Assembly (NCBI GenBank): GCA_905178155.1 | Contig: CAJINV010000002.1 | Coordinates: 8,141,224 to 8,205,223 of the forward strand | Direction: 5' to 3' | DNA from: Amoebophrya sp. A120 | Taxonomy: Eukaryota > Sar > Dinophyceae > Syndiniales > Amoebophryaceae | Length of the DNA stretch: 64,000 nt | In this document: positions 12,301 through 21,800 of the stretch, one piece after another | Layout of the letters: each line of letters begins with the position of its first letter | Numbering within the stretch: position 1 is the stretch's first letter | Translations under genes and position numbers: made by a program | The notes under the pieces: model-generated | The model's input: the letters and a program-made list of their open reading frames with translations, nothing else | Database searches by the model: none | What the model was told of the DNA's origin: nothing

Positions 12301-12759
12301 TCGGAGAAACTCGTTGCGACACAAGGTTTCCAGAAGGTCGCGGGGAAGAAGAAGGTGAAGATAGAAAATCTACGCGATTTAGCGACGGAGCTGATTTCTT
12401 GCAAGCCGGAAGCCTTTGTGAAATCACTCTCTCCCACCTCCTTCGCCGCCTTCGAGCACGACAAGCAGGCAGGCGGGTCGATCAGTGTGTTGCAGTCCTG
12501 TATGATGCAGTCCGGGTTGCAGAGTGGAGGGTCGTTGATAAGTGATGGCATGGCGGCGTATGAGGACGACCCTGCAGCTCCAGTAGAAACCGCTTTGGAA
12601 AAGAAGAAGCGGATAAAGAAGAAAATACGGCAGGCGGCGGGAGGAGAACTTTCTCTTTCCTCCGCAGAATCTTCGGGTTCGAGGACGAAGGCGAAAAAGT
12701 CCGGAAAAACGAAAAAGTCAGAAAACATCAAGATGAAAACGGCTTCCAGCAAGGAGTGA
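9307..12759 (+). CDS. Type I-like membrane protein: PAN-like ectodomain, one TM, long Lys-rich tail
   Basis: The frame is open from 9256; the first ATG is at 9307, but an upstream exon carrying a signal peptide is likely because none is present here. The PAN/apple-like domain lies at about 9480-9790. A Thr/Asn-rich stalk has NDT and NHT glycosylation sequons and a tandem duplication of about 60 bp at 10146-10260. A transmembrane helix (VPVIVATVVGLVLGLIILL) is at about 10450-10515, followed by CC and a Ser run. The cytosolic tail of about 740 residues has three similar helical segments (near 10710-10860, 11050-11270 and 12180-12390; pattern GF....A..LA.QLV) and ends Lys-rich. No IE interrupts it. 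It could be the 3' part of the gene beginning at 5754. Function unknown. Confidence 0.7.
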   Translation: MNVYGCRGKTTSFWEETASTDDAVNGGTGPGGATGTTPVSATGEAGGCAGSKLLNRTEAFEPVDWCGPSTCTEETVALSGSLASNATSCYFRTELLTATSTSTGGDLSDASYQDLVETCRLSCNLEMTCNFFVIHLPDDTQNYSECHMFSRSDNQSCDVPQGVEEIGSNDPQGGLYPQLVYECTPGGTTGTPEAWPPTSSPCVHFLSDADQKRINLGSHMTEIMQATTATTLAESQTVTVSGILVECSDDYAQANPPRFYCPPETQMTVTLVGCDVAATPSNDTVPGDEAVVSEDSVENHTNDTVPEAVISEDSVKNHTGAGEGGTTTNATDDGDGNNGTATPGVPLGGAAALAEAPAEIIFTNGTGEGDGGTTSGDADASWTVPVIVATVVGLVLGLIILLSCCFCSSSSSQEIMTEQAQADREGFDPADSKNKPSVVKEREPEPALHVAPDLTAEQDAAASFDFGEAETAFQAAGLTPAFAKRLAMQICDQRISDYQELARPEDGPDLEIMRKLGLFQDPSDGADDGSGVEAVGRLRGFLQNLAETQRRERSIDLGVEDSAEKQMSRTYEEEAQRALAVEQLFQEARVRLQKNAGFSEPAADLVASRLVQAAQGNFEKASAVAGFGMAGDAKFLAISKEDLAAVLAELQGQQEWQDVCRTSPEDETAVQVLMATPVIVLPDDGEAPLQATWVQGFQSATSGKSEKKRKSAMVFDLRTLLTDPGADFGSTEVASPLAGFQTLLPAKKKFERRAAAADNRSVPPSLQAGQESRRSESQGAVEQGGIAEIDPGAVPPADGANTNAVQRTPSKHLLWDTLKAPTHGIFSGTTDTLKEDEDSGKQKPKKVSKKKKTSAELLGKSVSGTGTSVTASSGSSSPRRPKKKKDLKKKQTGAKLASVEKEGVASIAAPGEAETAVTSGMYDGMFEDVSATASAPNSAAVVQQQPASRSADRVHQAFESEALQALQSIGFQLATAKKIAKQLVATDVSGGERIKLGESEKLVATQGFQKVAGKKKVKIENLRDLATELISCKPEAFVKSLSPTSFAAFEHDKQAGGSISVLQSCMMQSGLQSGGSLISDGMAAYEDDPAAPVETALEKKKRIKKKIRQAAGGELSLSSAESSGSRTKAKKSGKTKKSENIKMKTASSKE
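10146..10260. repeat. Tandem duplication of about 60 bp inside the stalk
   Basis: Two adjacent copies encode NDTVP...AV(V/I)SEDSV(E/K)NHT, each with N-glycosylation sequons. The first copy carries a short extra GDE-type insert. Confidence 0.8.
11720..11815. repeat. Triplicated GGACACCCTCAAAG motif
   Basis: GGACACCCTCAAAG (the second copy starts GGGACACC) occurs three times in about 90 bp of coding sequence, near 11727, 11751 and 11797, always in the same frame. Confidence 0.75.
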
Positions 12760-13970
12760 AGTTTTTTAAAGCATAACTGTCTCTTTATTCACTTGACGCA
12801 CTGCAAACATACTGTTATATCGTTTCAAAATTTGATATCTTACTTTCGTTTTATTTCCAACTTCAACAAAACCAACTTCAATCAAGTTTGCGGAAAGTTG
12901 CGACTTTAAAGTTCACTGTTAATGCATCCAGACTCATTTTTGTCCCTCTTTTAAGTACTTTTTAAGTAGAAAATCACAGGTCCTGAAACTATGAACCTCC
13001 AGAGAGAAAAATTGTTTTAGAGAATATACAGATTTTTACTTCGCTTATTTAGATTTTTATACTTTGTCTTGCAGCATCTTTGTAGGCTTGAACTACCCTC
13101 TTCTGCAAAACTTATGAAGACAGCGCTGTGAGCAAAGGCGCAGAACCTGCTCGCGTTGACCCTCCCAAAAACGTGATCGGATTGATTGACTGACTGTTGC
13201 TGTTTCACTTCGCTTTCTGCTCTCACAGAAACAAATACACGTGCAGGCAGCTAAGCACGCGTTTATTTTTGAGAAGCCGTGCTTGGTTTCTTCTTGTTGC
13301 TGCCGAGACCTTGGTTCTCATGGAGACAGATGTTCTACAATTCAGAGCGTTACTGGAGGTTCACTTGTTATTTTCTGTTGTTTGAAAAACAAAACGGACC
13401 GCATTATAGTACCTCCGTGTCCGCGTATTCGGTGACTATTTGCATAAAGTACTTTTAAACAGCCCCAGCTGCTCCAACACATGCTCACTCTGCTGATCGG
13501 TAGTCTATGTGCGAATCAACGGTGAATCGGTCGGTGCAACGAGTGTCCTCTGTCTGTTTCGGAATAAAGATCACATTCAAGGACCGCCTTCGCCTTACTG
13601 ATGTGGTGGCCACGACGCACTGTAATGACAATCATGCTCGCAGGATGATTATGAAACGCGACCTCCTACTCCCGTAGTAATAATTTTCGACATTCATTTC
13701 GACATAATATTCTGTCATCATCACCTTCCTGACACCTGTTGGCTGGGATAAGTTAAGAGTAGACCAGGGTGTAATATTCACCACCTTTCGATTATTTCGA
13801 TTGCTCACTGGCGCTGTTACTATCGGACTCGTCCGTGAGGAGCACTTGATACTTGAATACCATCGTAAAATTTCTACTTTCGAATAACAAATTTACGTAA
13901 TTACATTAATCAACGACCAGCACCGTAATTAGAAGCGCCTCCACACAGCATTGTTTTTCTTGCGGAAGAA
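12760..13970. other. Intergenic, AT-rich, nothing recognised
   Basis: Short open frames only, none with a domain. It should hold the end of the upstream transcript and the DVNP promoter. Confidence 0.5.
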
Positions 13971-16900
13971 ATGAGTTCCGCAAGCGACGAACTGCATGAG
14001 GAGGAGATGGGCGACGAGGGGAGTCGCGGCTTCACCTCGACGTCCGTCGGCGTGATGGATGAAAAATGGAAGAAGAAGGGCTACAAAGACTGGAGTGATT
14101 ACACCAAGAAGGACTGGGTATGAAATGCAAAAATGTCTGGGTCTGGAAACTTGTGATGCTGGGTGGCGTATCATGAGGAGGCCACAAGTGCTGGCTCAGC
14201 ATGACAAGTTTCTGAGCTTCTAGGTGTTGCTTATTCTGCATGACAAACTGCGTTTCTGCATGACAGAAAAATGGCGCTCTTAGGTAACGTGCATGACAGA
14301 TTTGAGAGTCATGCCAGACAAGCATGACAAACATGCACGCTTCCAGACCCAGACATTTTTACATTTGATACTGGGATCAATACTACAATTACGGTGTCTA
14401 CGCGTTGTCGCAGACCACGTCGGCAGCGGCCGGGGCGAAAAATGCCGGCTCGACTGGTTCTGGTACAACTTCCTCGAAGAAGAAGGGAATGAAGAAGGCC
14501 GCGGCCGCGACAAAGGCCATGAAAGCCGGTGGGAAAAAAAAGAAGATGAAGATGGCTCCGATGAAGAAAATGTCCGCCGCGAAGAAGAAGATGGTGCAGA
14601 TATGCTGAGTAAAAATTGATACCCACAGTGCTTACCCCACAGTCAATGAGTTGGAACTCTGAGGAAACACGAGTCCAAAAGTTCTTCGTTTGGGAGTCCT
14701 GCTCAACATATTTGGCAAGTTTCTATCTGTAGTGTGGTTCTGCATAGCAAGGAAAGCCGCACTTTTACAGAGCCATCTGCCAACATCCCTAGTGCAGTAT
14801 GTACAAATGATTCCAAAACACGACTACGACTAGAAAGCCTCGCAGATGCAAATCTAGTACATGACACCTCGGGGGTGGGTACGTTTTTTTGACAGGATGG
14901 CAGATGAAGATGAAGACCACCAAGAAGAAGATGGCAATGAAAATGAAAACGATGAAAAAGAAGTCCGCGAAGGAGAAACCCACCAAGAGCATATCAGAGT
15001 GCACACGCCCCCCCTCCCCCTCATGTGTCTTGCAAAAACGCAAATCATGCATGCGGCGCATGAATTGAAATTTCTCGTGCAACTCCAGTTTCGCTAGTGT
15101 TAATGCTTTTCTTGCTGGTGACGCCCTTCAAATGAGGGGGAGGCGAAGTTTTGCACTCTCATAGAGCAAGACGCTAGTGTACAAGGGAAAGCGACCAAAA
15201 ACCACGGGAGGCCTTACCAAGGCGGACCTGAAGGTAAACAAGCGGGTATCAAAATGAAAAGTGCCCTATTCTCAAAAGACCGAACAGTTTGTATTCTATT
15301 TCCATTGCATATATGAAGCTACTACATTTGTCACGCCAGCGCAGCATATCATACCAAGGCAGATACTTATTTGTATTTCCCTATGTATAGGGAAGCTTAT
15401 TTGCAGCATGAGCATCGCAAACGCAAACCCGTGCCCTTTCCGGGGTGCTTAGGGCAGCTTTTCAAGAGGATAGCGGGGAAAGGTGGTGTATCCTATGTAA
15501 AAACGTCCCCACACCATAGTCAAGATGGGAAGTCTGCAACACAAATCCCCAAGTTTTAGACATGACAAGTTTCCATCTGCAGTGTAGTACTGGCTGGCAA
15601 GGAAAACCGCATGAAAAAGCCATTTTCTCGTCCTGTTTACAGCATTACAAATTTCAAAACACGACTGGAAATGCCTCTCATGGAAGTGCGCATTACAAAT
15701 CTTCCTGTCATTGCACATTTGCATGACAACTCTGGGGTGGGGACGTTTTTACACAGGATATGGTGTCCAAAAAGGCCTCGGCCGCGGCCATGAAGAAGCC
15801 GCAGGCGAAAATTATCGTGAAGTGGTCTAGCTTACCAAGTGCAAAAATGTCTGGGTCTGGAAGAATTCATGTTTGTCATGCTTGTCTGGCATGACTCTTA
15901 AATCTGTCATGCTCGTTACCCAAGAGCTCCGTTTTTCTGTGGTGCAGAAGCGCAGTTTGTCATGCGGAATAGGCAACACCGAGGAGCTCAGAAACTTGTC
16001 ATGCTGAGCCAGCATTTGGAGCCTCATCATGAGACGCCACCCAGCGTCACAAGTTTCCAGACCCAGGCACTTTTACAATCCATATAGCTGCGTAAAGCAA
16101 GCGCGTGCGAGTCTCGGGTTCCAGGGCGTCTTCGTGCCGGTGGGGGGCAAGACAGAGCGGGGCCAGCGCCTCTACCGGGAGACGCGCATGCTGTACGACG
16201 CCGCCCGGGGATCGGGATCCGCGACCCCGAATGCGAACAATTCGCCGCAGGCCAGCTATTGAGAGGAAAAATCCCCCCTCCCCATATGGGAAACGAAATT
16301 TGTGATGCTGTATTTGAGTACACAAATCGACTTGTAATGCTAGAAGGCCAAGAGACGCAGCTGTGTTCTCGTTTGCAGGCAATTTGTCATGCTGTTTCCC
16401 ACTTCCAGCTGCCCCCTGTCATGCTGAAGATGCAAGGCCTTCCCACGCCAACCAGCACTACAGTCCGCATCTTTTCCCTTCTAGCATGACAAAGCTGATT
16501 TGTGACCACAAATGTGCATCACAAATCTCTAATTTGACTATGGGGAGGGGGGATTTTTCCTTTTGATACCAGCAAGGCGAAGGCGCAGCAGGTCCCTTCT
16601 ACGATGCGCAGCGGTAGTACCTTCCAGCTGCGTGCGGACGTCCTTCAGTATCCTGAGTAAAAACATCCCCACACCAGAGTCAGGATGGGGATTTTGCAAC
16701 ACAAACCTTGGAGTTTTGGGAGTCACGCATGACAAGTTGCACTCCGCAGTGTAGTGCAGGTTAGCAAGTGCAGCCGCATCACAGATTCATCTGCTCATCC
16801 TGTTCACAGCATCACAAATTCCAATACACGATTGGAAATGGCTCTCATGGGGATGCGCATTACAAGTCTTCCTGTCTTTGCAAATCTGCATTACAACTCT

Positions 16901-16974
16901 GGTGTGGGGACGTTTTTCCTCAGGATATTCAGGAGCAGAACTTCAGCCGCGGCTACGTCGGGCCTTTCCAGTGA
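13971..16974 (+). CDS. DVNP: Dinoflagellate/viral nucleoprotein (DVNP)
   Basis: DVNPs are basic DNA-binding proteins that replace histones as bulk chromatin proteins in dinoflagellates. Nine exons (13971-14118, 14376-14600, 14905-14991, 15169-15246, 15478-15488, 15766-15832, 16090-16256, 16574-16648, 16933-16974) give 299 residues. An acidic N-terminus (to about residue 90) is followed by a Lys/Met-rich stretch (about 95-150). The DVNP core (about 165-245) contains GGLTKADLKVNKRGKVVSKK, then VKQARASLGFQGVFVPVGGK and a terminal LY..TRMLYD. Every intron is an IE; there is no GT-AG intron. Exon 5 is only 11-12 nt, depending on which flanking repeat copy is kept, and encodes part of GKVVSKK. The core motif is restored only if four IEs are removed exactly, so the gene fixes the splice rule. 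The C-terminal 50 residues are unlike other DVNPs I recall. Confidence 0.92.
14119..14370. mobile_element. Introner element, family A
   Basis: TATGAAATGCAAAAATGTCT left end with inverted TTTTTACATTTGATA right end. Perfect CTGGG duplication; excision gives KKDWDQYYN. Confidence 0.93.
14601..14899. mobile_element. Introner element, family B (divergent)
   Basis: Ends TATGCTGAGTAAAAA / TTTTTTTGACAGGATG. Perfect duplication GCAGA, extending to GCAGAT. Excision joins the Lys/Met-rich exons in frame. Confidence 0.9.
14992..15163. mobile_element. Introner element, family D
   Basis: The shortest element but two (172 bp). Inverted ends share AGAGTGCA and CCTCCCCCTCAT. Perfect GAGCA duplication; excision joins PTKS to KTLVYKG. 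Confidence 0.9.
15247..15472. mobile_element. Introner element, family E
   Basis: Ends TATCAAAATGAAAAGTGCCC and inverted GGGCAGCTTTTCAAGAGGATA. Perfect GCGGG duplication; excision creates NKR|GKVV of the DVNP core. Confidence 0.9.
15489..15760. mobile_element. Introner element, family B
   Basis: Ends TATCCTATGTAAAAACGTCC and GGGGACGTTTTTACACAGGATA-type. Perfect TGGTG duplication; it splits GKVV|SKK. Confidence 0.93.
15833..16084. mobile_element. Introner element, family A
   Basis: Left arm TACCAAGTGCAAAAATGTCT, right arm ends CTTTTACAATCCATA. Perfect TAGCT duplication; excision gives KWSSCVKQARASL. Confidence 0.92.
16257..16568. mobile_element. Introner element, family C (subtype C1)
   Basis: 312 bp, perfect CCAGC duplication, near-duplicate of 2014-2325. 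Ends TATTGAGAGGAAAAATCCCC and TTTTTCCTTTTGATA. Confidence 0.93.
16649..16927. mobile_element. Introner element, family B
   Basis: 279 bp, perfect TTCAG duplication, same length and closely similar to 61196-61474. Ends TATCCTGAGTAAAAACATCC and TTTTTCCTCAGGATA. Confidence 0.93.
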
Positions 16975-18834
16975 ACAGATGACGGCCACCAGAGAGGACG
17001 ACAGGACGAAGACGAAGCTGCAACGAACCTGAAACAGCCACAGGCAATGAGGCACGGGGCGGGGCCTTTTACATAACACATTATTGTTTTACATTATTAC
17101 AACTCCGCGGTGACGTAGGCGAGTTGATTGCTTATGAGTAAACTACGCATCATTTGCATTTCAATGGTGCATGCGCATCCTACTACTAGACATCGACGTT
17201 GAGCAAGTACAGGTAGTGCGATGTTGCACTGATCATGTAAGTAAAAAGATAGGCGAATCTTCTACCGCGAGCTAGTTGAGTCGCGTAAAACTCTCGACTT
17301 CTATCTCCAAAGATGCATGAATCGCCGTGTAACTATATCTTTGAATTTTTGTACTCTTTTGTTGTAAATCATCTATTTGCTTGTTATTCTCTACGCGCGG
17401 ACCTGGGGCGATTGATGGGTTTCTTTTCAGACACCGGTCACGCTTGTAGATGCAGCATTTTGTGAAGTTTCCCTGGAGCTCCTCCCGTTCCATGTCAATT
17501 TCATAATAACATAAAGCACAACCAACAACATAAGTAAATATTCAGTAAATGTTCCCTAGGAAGTTTCCTAAAAACATTTTGATCGCACTTATGCAGGACA
17601 TTCTGGCTTTTCGAGCTGCCGAGAAGAGCAGTTTCGATATTTTTTGCCACACACACCGATGTTCTGCCTTTCTTTTTTCGTGTAGACAGAATACACCTAC
17701 GAGCTGTTGGTCTTCGTTTTGATATTTTGAAAATCGGGCCGCACACTCCGTAGTCTTTATTTTTTTTCTGGCAGGTGTGCTCCTGAAAAATGCGCCCGCC
17801 GGATGCGCGTCCTCTTGCGCCATTGGATTCGTTTTCGGTCGGCTCACGGTCACTCGTAAAGAAGAATTTTTTTTCTTCGACGATGATTTTGATTCGCGAA
17901 AACGCGTGAAAGAAGTGCGGTCGGACGTAGCAGAGTCGTAGTTGCGTCCTTCGAGACGCAGTCGTCCTTTTATTTGGCGTCATGTGACACAAAAAAAATG
18001 AACGCACGCATGTGTTGCTCGTTTCGTGTCCCATACCTTCGTAGAGTCTCGGTTTCAACACCTGCATTTCGTCGGTTGCGCTTGTTTTGCCCTCACACGA
18101 CTACACATAAAATGCATCGGTGTTGTAGTGCTAACTTGGTGCTGCTTTCGTTTCTGACCGTAGAAAGACAATATTTGACAGCTGAACTCAACTCACCTGC
18201 TTCTGGTCGGTTATCGTTCATTCTGGAGGACATCGAATTTCCGGTATTGCCTCTCCTCGTACAAAAATGTCGTGCTCGTTCCGTCCAACAGACGTTTCAG
18301 CAACGAAATTCCACACGTCATGGCTTTCTTCTGAAATTGTGAAGACTTTATTTTATATCGACAGGAACAGCAACAGGGTATAATCCAATTGGAGCCCGAT
18401 AACTTTCTCTCGTCCTGGCTAATTTTCCAGTGGCAGCTGAGATCGTTTTTCGTGTTGTTGTAACAATTCGCGACCCCTCGCGCAACGGTTGTATTTCCCA
18501 TGTACAGTAAAAAATTATTTCGAACTCATTTATCAATTTCGATGTCCCCCTGACTTGTAGTTTGTATCATATCATAGTACTATCCAGGAAAGCCAAATTG
18601 CTTATCGAAGTTCTCACTTATTTTTGACGTGTTGTGTTGGAGTTCCTTGTCCTCCACGCTAAGCTAGCTTGTAGTCTGTCAGGAACTCGTCATCAAACGA
18701 GCGCTCCAGGCCGTTTGTTCTGTTCGTGCAAAAAGTTCCAGTAGGTGTCGTGCTAGTTTGCTCTACATCCGGGCGACGAAAAAATACAAGAAGCGGCGGC
18801 ATCTGCCCAACACCACCACCACCAAAAGATTACC
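16975..18834. other. Intergenic, T-rich, nothing recognised
   Basis: The longest open frames (for example 17501-18067 on the minus strand) show no domain or codon bias. No IE is present. Confidence 0.5.
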
Positions 18835-21800
18835 ATGTCGGCCCCTACTTCTGTGGCGAACGCGCTATCGCCTTCATTGGCGCAGGGATCTTTGGTGACC
18901 CCGGCGGAATTGGCAGCGCTGCTGCACGCAACCATTTTGGCCCAGAATATCTCGGCCACCGCGACGTCCGCCGAGATGACCACGGTGCCGCCGGTTCTGT
19001 ACGACGCGACGGAAGAAAAGGTGACGTGGACGGAGTATTTCAGCCCCTCGCAACAAGCGGTGGCGATTCTGGTGGAGTTTCTGCTGTGCGGGATCCTGTT
19101 CGGCACCTTCCTCGGGTACTGCGGGCTGCTGTACGTGAAAACACCGAAGACGGCGGAGGGGCACCGCCTGCAGCTCTCGCAGTGGGTCACCATGCAACTG
19201 ATGTTCTTCGGGTTCTACTGGTTTCTGCAGGCGATGTTCCATTTCGTGGACTACGGTGCGTTCGACGCCTTCATCACCACGCGCCAATGGGGCCAGGTCG
19301 CGTATGGATTGCAAAAATGTCTGGGTCTGGAAGAATGCAACTTGTGATGCTATTTTAATTTTTGGAATCTAGGAAAACCTGTATTGCATGAGCAGCAAGA
19401 GGCGTCCAGTTTTTGCTCCGCGGAGAGGGCATTTGTCATGCGGGATAGGCATCAAGATACCCGCAAAAAATCTGTCATGCTAGGTCATACATTACAGGCA
19501 TCATAGCCCATGCGAAATATGCATGACAAACCTGGAAATCTTCCAGACCCAGACATTTTTACAGTTGATATCGCGCCGGACGGCGCGATCTACGAGTTCG
19601 CGGTCCTGGATCTGGACATATCAAATGTAAAAATATCTGGGTCTGGAAGATTGCAACTTGTGATGCTATTTTTGGAATCTAAAAAAATCTGTATTGCATG
19701 AGTAGCAAACAGAATGCAATTTTTTCTACGTTGAGAAGGCATTTGTCATGCGGAATAGGCATCAAGAAGCCTTCAAAAGATCTGTATTGCTAGGGTATGC
19801 ATCACAGACATCATGGCTCATGCAAAACGTGCATGACAAGTGTCAGAATCTCCCAGACCCAGACATTTTTACAGTTGATAGGACACGCGGGACAACCACG
19901 AAAAGTTGCACAGCGAGGGCAAGCTCGAGTACGTGTTCCTCTACGCCGGCGTTGCGACGCTGATGCTCGCCATCTGGCACCTGTTCATGGCACTGATGGG
20001 GCGAAACCGGCCGCTGCTCTGGGCCTCGCTCCTCTTCGTTGCCTACCGCACGGCCTCCCACCTGGTCCTCTGTCTGCACGGCGACACGGCGGTGGGGTTG
20101 GAGCGCAGGTTCCTGCTCGTCGCCTGGTTCATCCCCTGCGTCTATCAAAAGTTGATGTGCAGCCGGCCCCAGAAGGGGGAAGAAGTGTTTGCATGGCAGA
20201 ACTACGTCGGCCACTCAATGGGAACACTTAAAAGATTAATACCACCTTGATGCATCAACATGATCAACAATAATCAAATTCTTGTTGTTGAGCCAAATTT
20301 AGATAGCGACGTCCGTGGTGGCACTAAACGTGCATAACTCGACGGACTCACCGAGCTGCTAAGAGGTCATGCACGACAATTGATTGCCATTGCGTTTGTG
20401 GTTGGATTAGCAGGACAGCATGGTATAATTTCCACGTGGAACAACAAACCTTTATTGCAATACAGACACTTTCTACTTCCTGGGGGCGGGGCTGCACTTT
20501 TCAGCTTGATAGCATCGATTTGTGCCTTCTTGCGACACTGATTTTCGCGTTTGGCGAGAAGAATAAATGGTGGAATGTGACGGAGATCATGGAGCAGCAG
20601 AGCCTGGCTGGGCGCGTGAAGAAGAGGAAGTTGAAAGCGCAGCAGGACCAGAAGATGTTCCAAGGAATCTTGAAAGGGCAGCGGGTGAGCCACAGCCATC
20701 CCATGGGGGCCGGCTACGACTACACAGCGGGAGCAGATGAAGATGGTGACAACTTGTATGGAGGGCACCAGAGGAGCTCGTACCAGCAAGCGCTTTTGGC
20801 CGCGGGTTTCGTGGGAGATGAGGAGGCTCCGCTGGAGGAGGAGGAGGTGACGGATGTCGAAGATGTTGCTCTGGGCGACGAGGAGGCCGCTCTTGACGAA
20901 GATGGACCGGGAGCAGAAGACCTGATGCAAGCCCCAGATGGCATTGTGTACATGACGGCGCCGGGGATCGACGATGCGGGGGCCTTCGAACCGCGGTCGA
21001 TCACGCACATCTCCCCGTACAACTCCGCGCAGAAAGGTGCTTTCCCGGCAGACGGGGCGCCGGGGGACACGAAGCGCGGCCTGTTCTCGCTGCTGGCGGG
21101 CAAGAGCAAAGGCACCTTCGAAACCCTGGCGCGCACCAAAAGCGATCTGGCGCGCGCCAACAGCAACCTGGCAAGCGGCAGCAATGGCAATCTCGGATCC
21201 GCCGCGGTGGTTCCGTTTATGGGTGTCGAGAAAAACCTCGATGTGACGAACGCCGGCTACCAACCTGCGACTGGTTCAACGTCGGGGGAGTTTTTGACGT
21301 TGTCCGCACTGTCTTCCGTCGGCGACCCAGAACAAAACCGGAAAAGATCGGCACGTCGTGCGTCAGATCTTCAAGGAAGTACACCCAGCAGTGCGGTATT
21401 TGAGCCCCCGCGGTCCGGCGGTGCGGACCGGCGGTCGAAGAAGAGCGCGCGCAACGAGAGTGTGCGTTCGCAGGACTACGTGGTGAGCTACCTCCCCTCC
21501 ACCGCCTCCGGAGACCCCTCCGGGGGCATGATGAGCGTCCCGACGCCCGCACCCGGTACGGGGTTCGATCCGGAGGGCGACCTGGAGAAAGCCCTGGCTG
21601 CGGACCTCAGCTTTGTGATGAAAGCGGTGCCAGCGGCAGATCCCGGCGCTGGTGCCTCCAGCGGGATGTTTCCCGTGGGCAAGGGCGCCCTGCAGTCCAT
21701 GCAGCAGCCGCCGCTGGAGAGCGTGCTGCTGTCCTACCCGCCCGGCACAGACTTGAGTGGGGCGCAGTCGGGGCAGAGCTTGCTTCTGAAATCGGCAAAA

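Noticed and set aside
10863-12752. 629-codon open frame on the minus strand
   Set aside because: It is the exact antisense of the Lys/Ser-rich tail of the membrane protein; its Ser/Phe/Ala composition follows from the sense codons.
17501-18067. 188-codon minus-strand frame
   Set aside because: T-rich region, no recognisable motif, no third-position bias.
20367-21263. 298-codon open frame on the minus strand
   Set aside because: Antisense shadow of the five-helix membrane protein exon 4; no domain.
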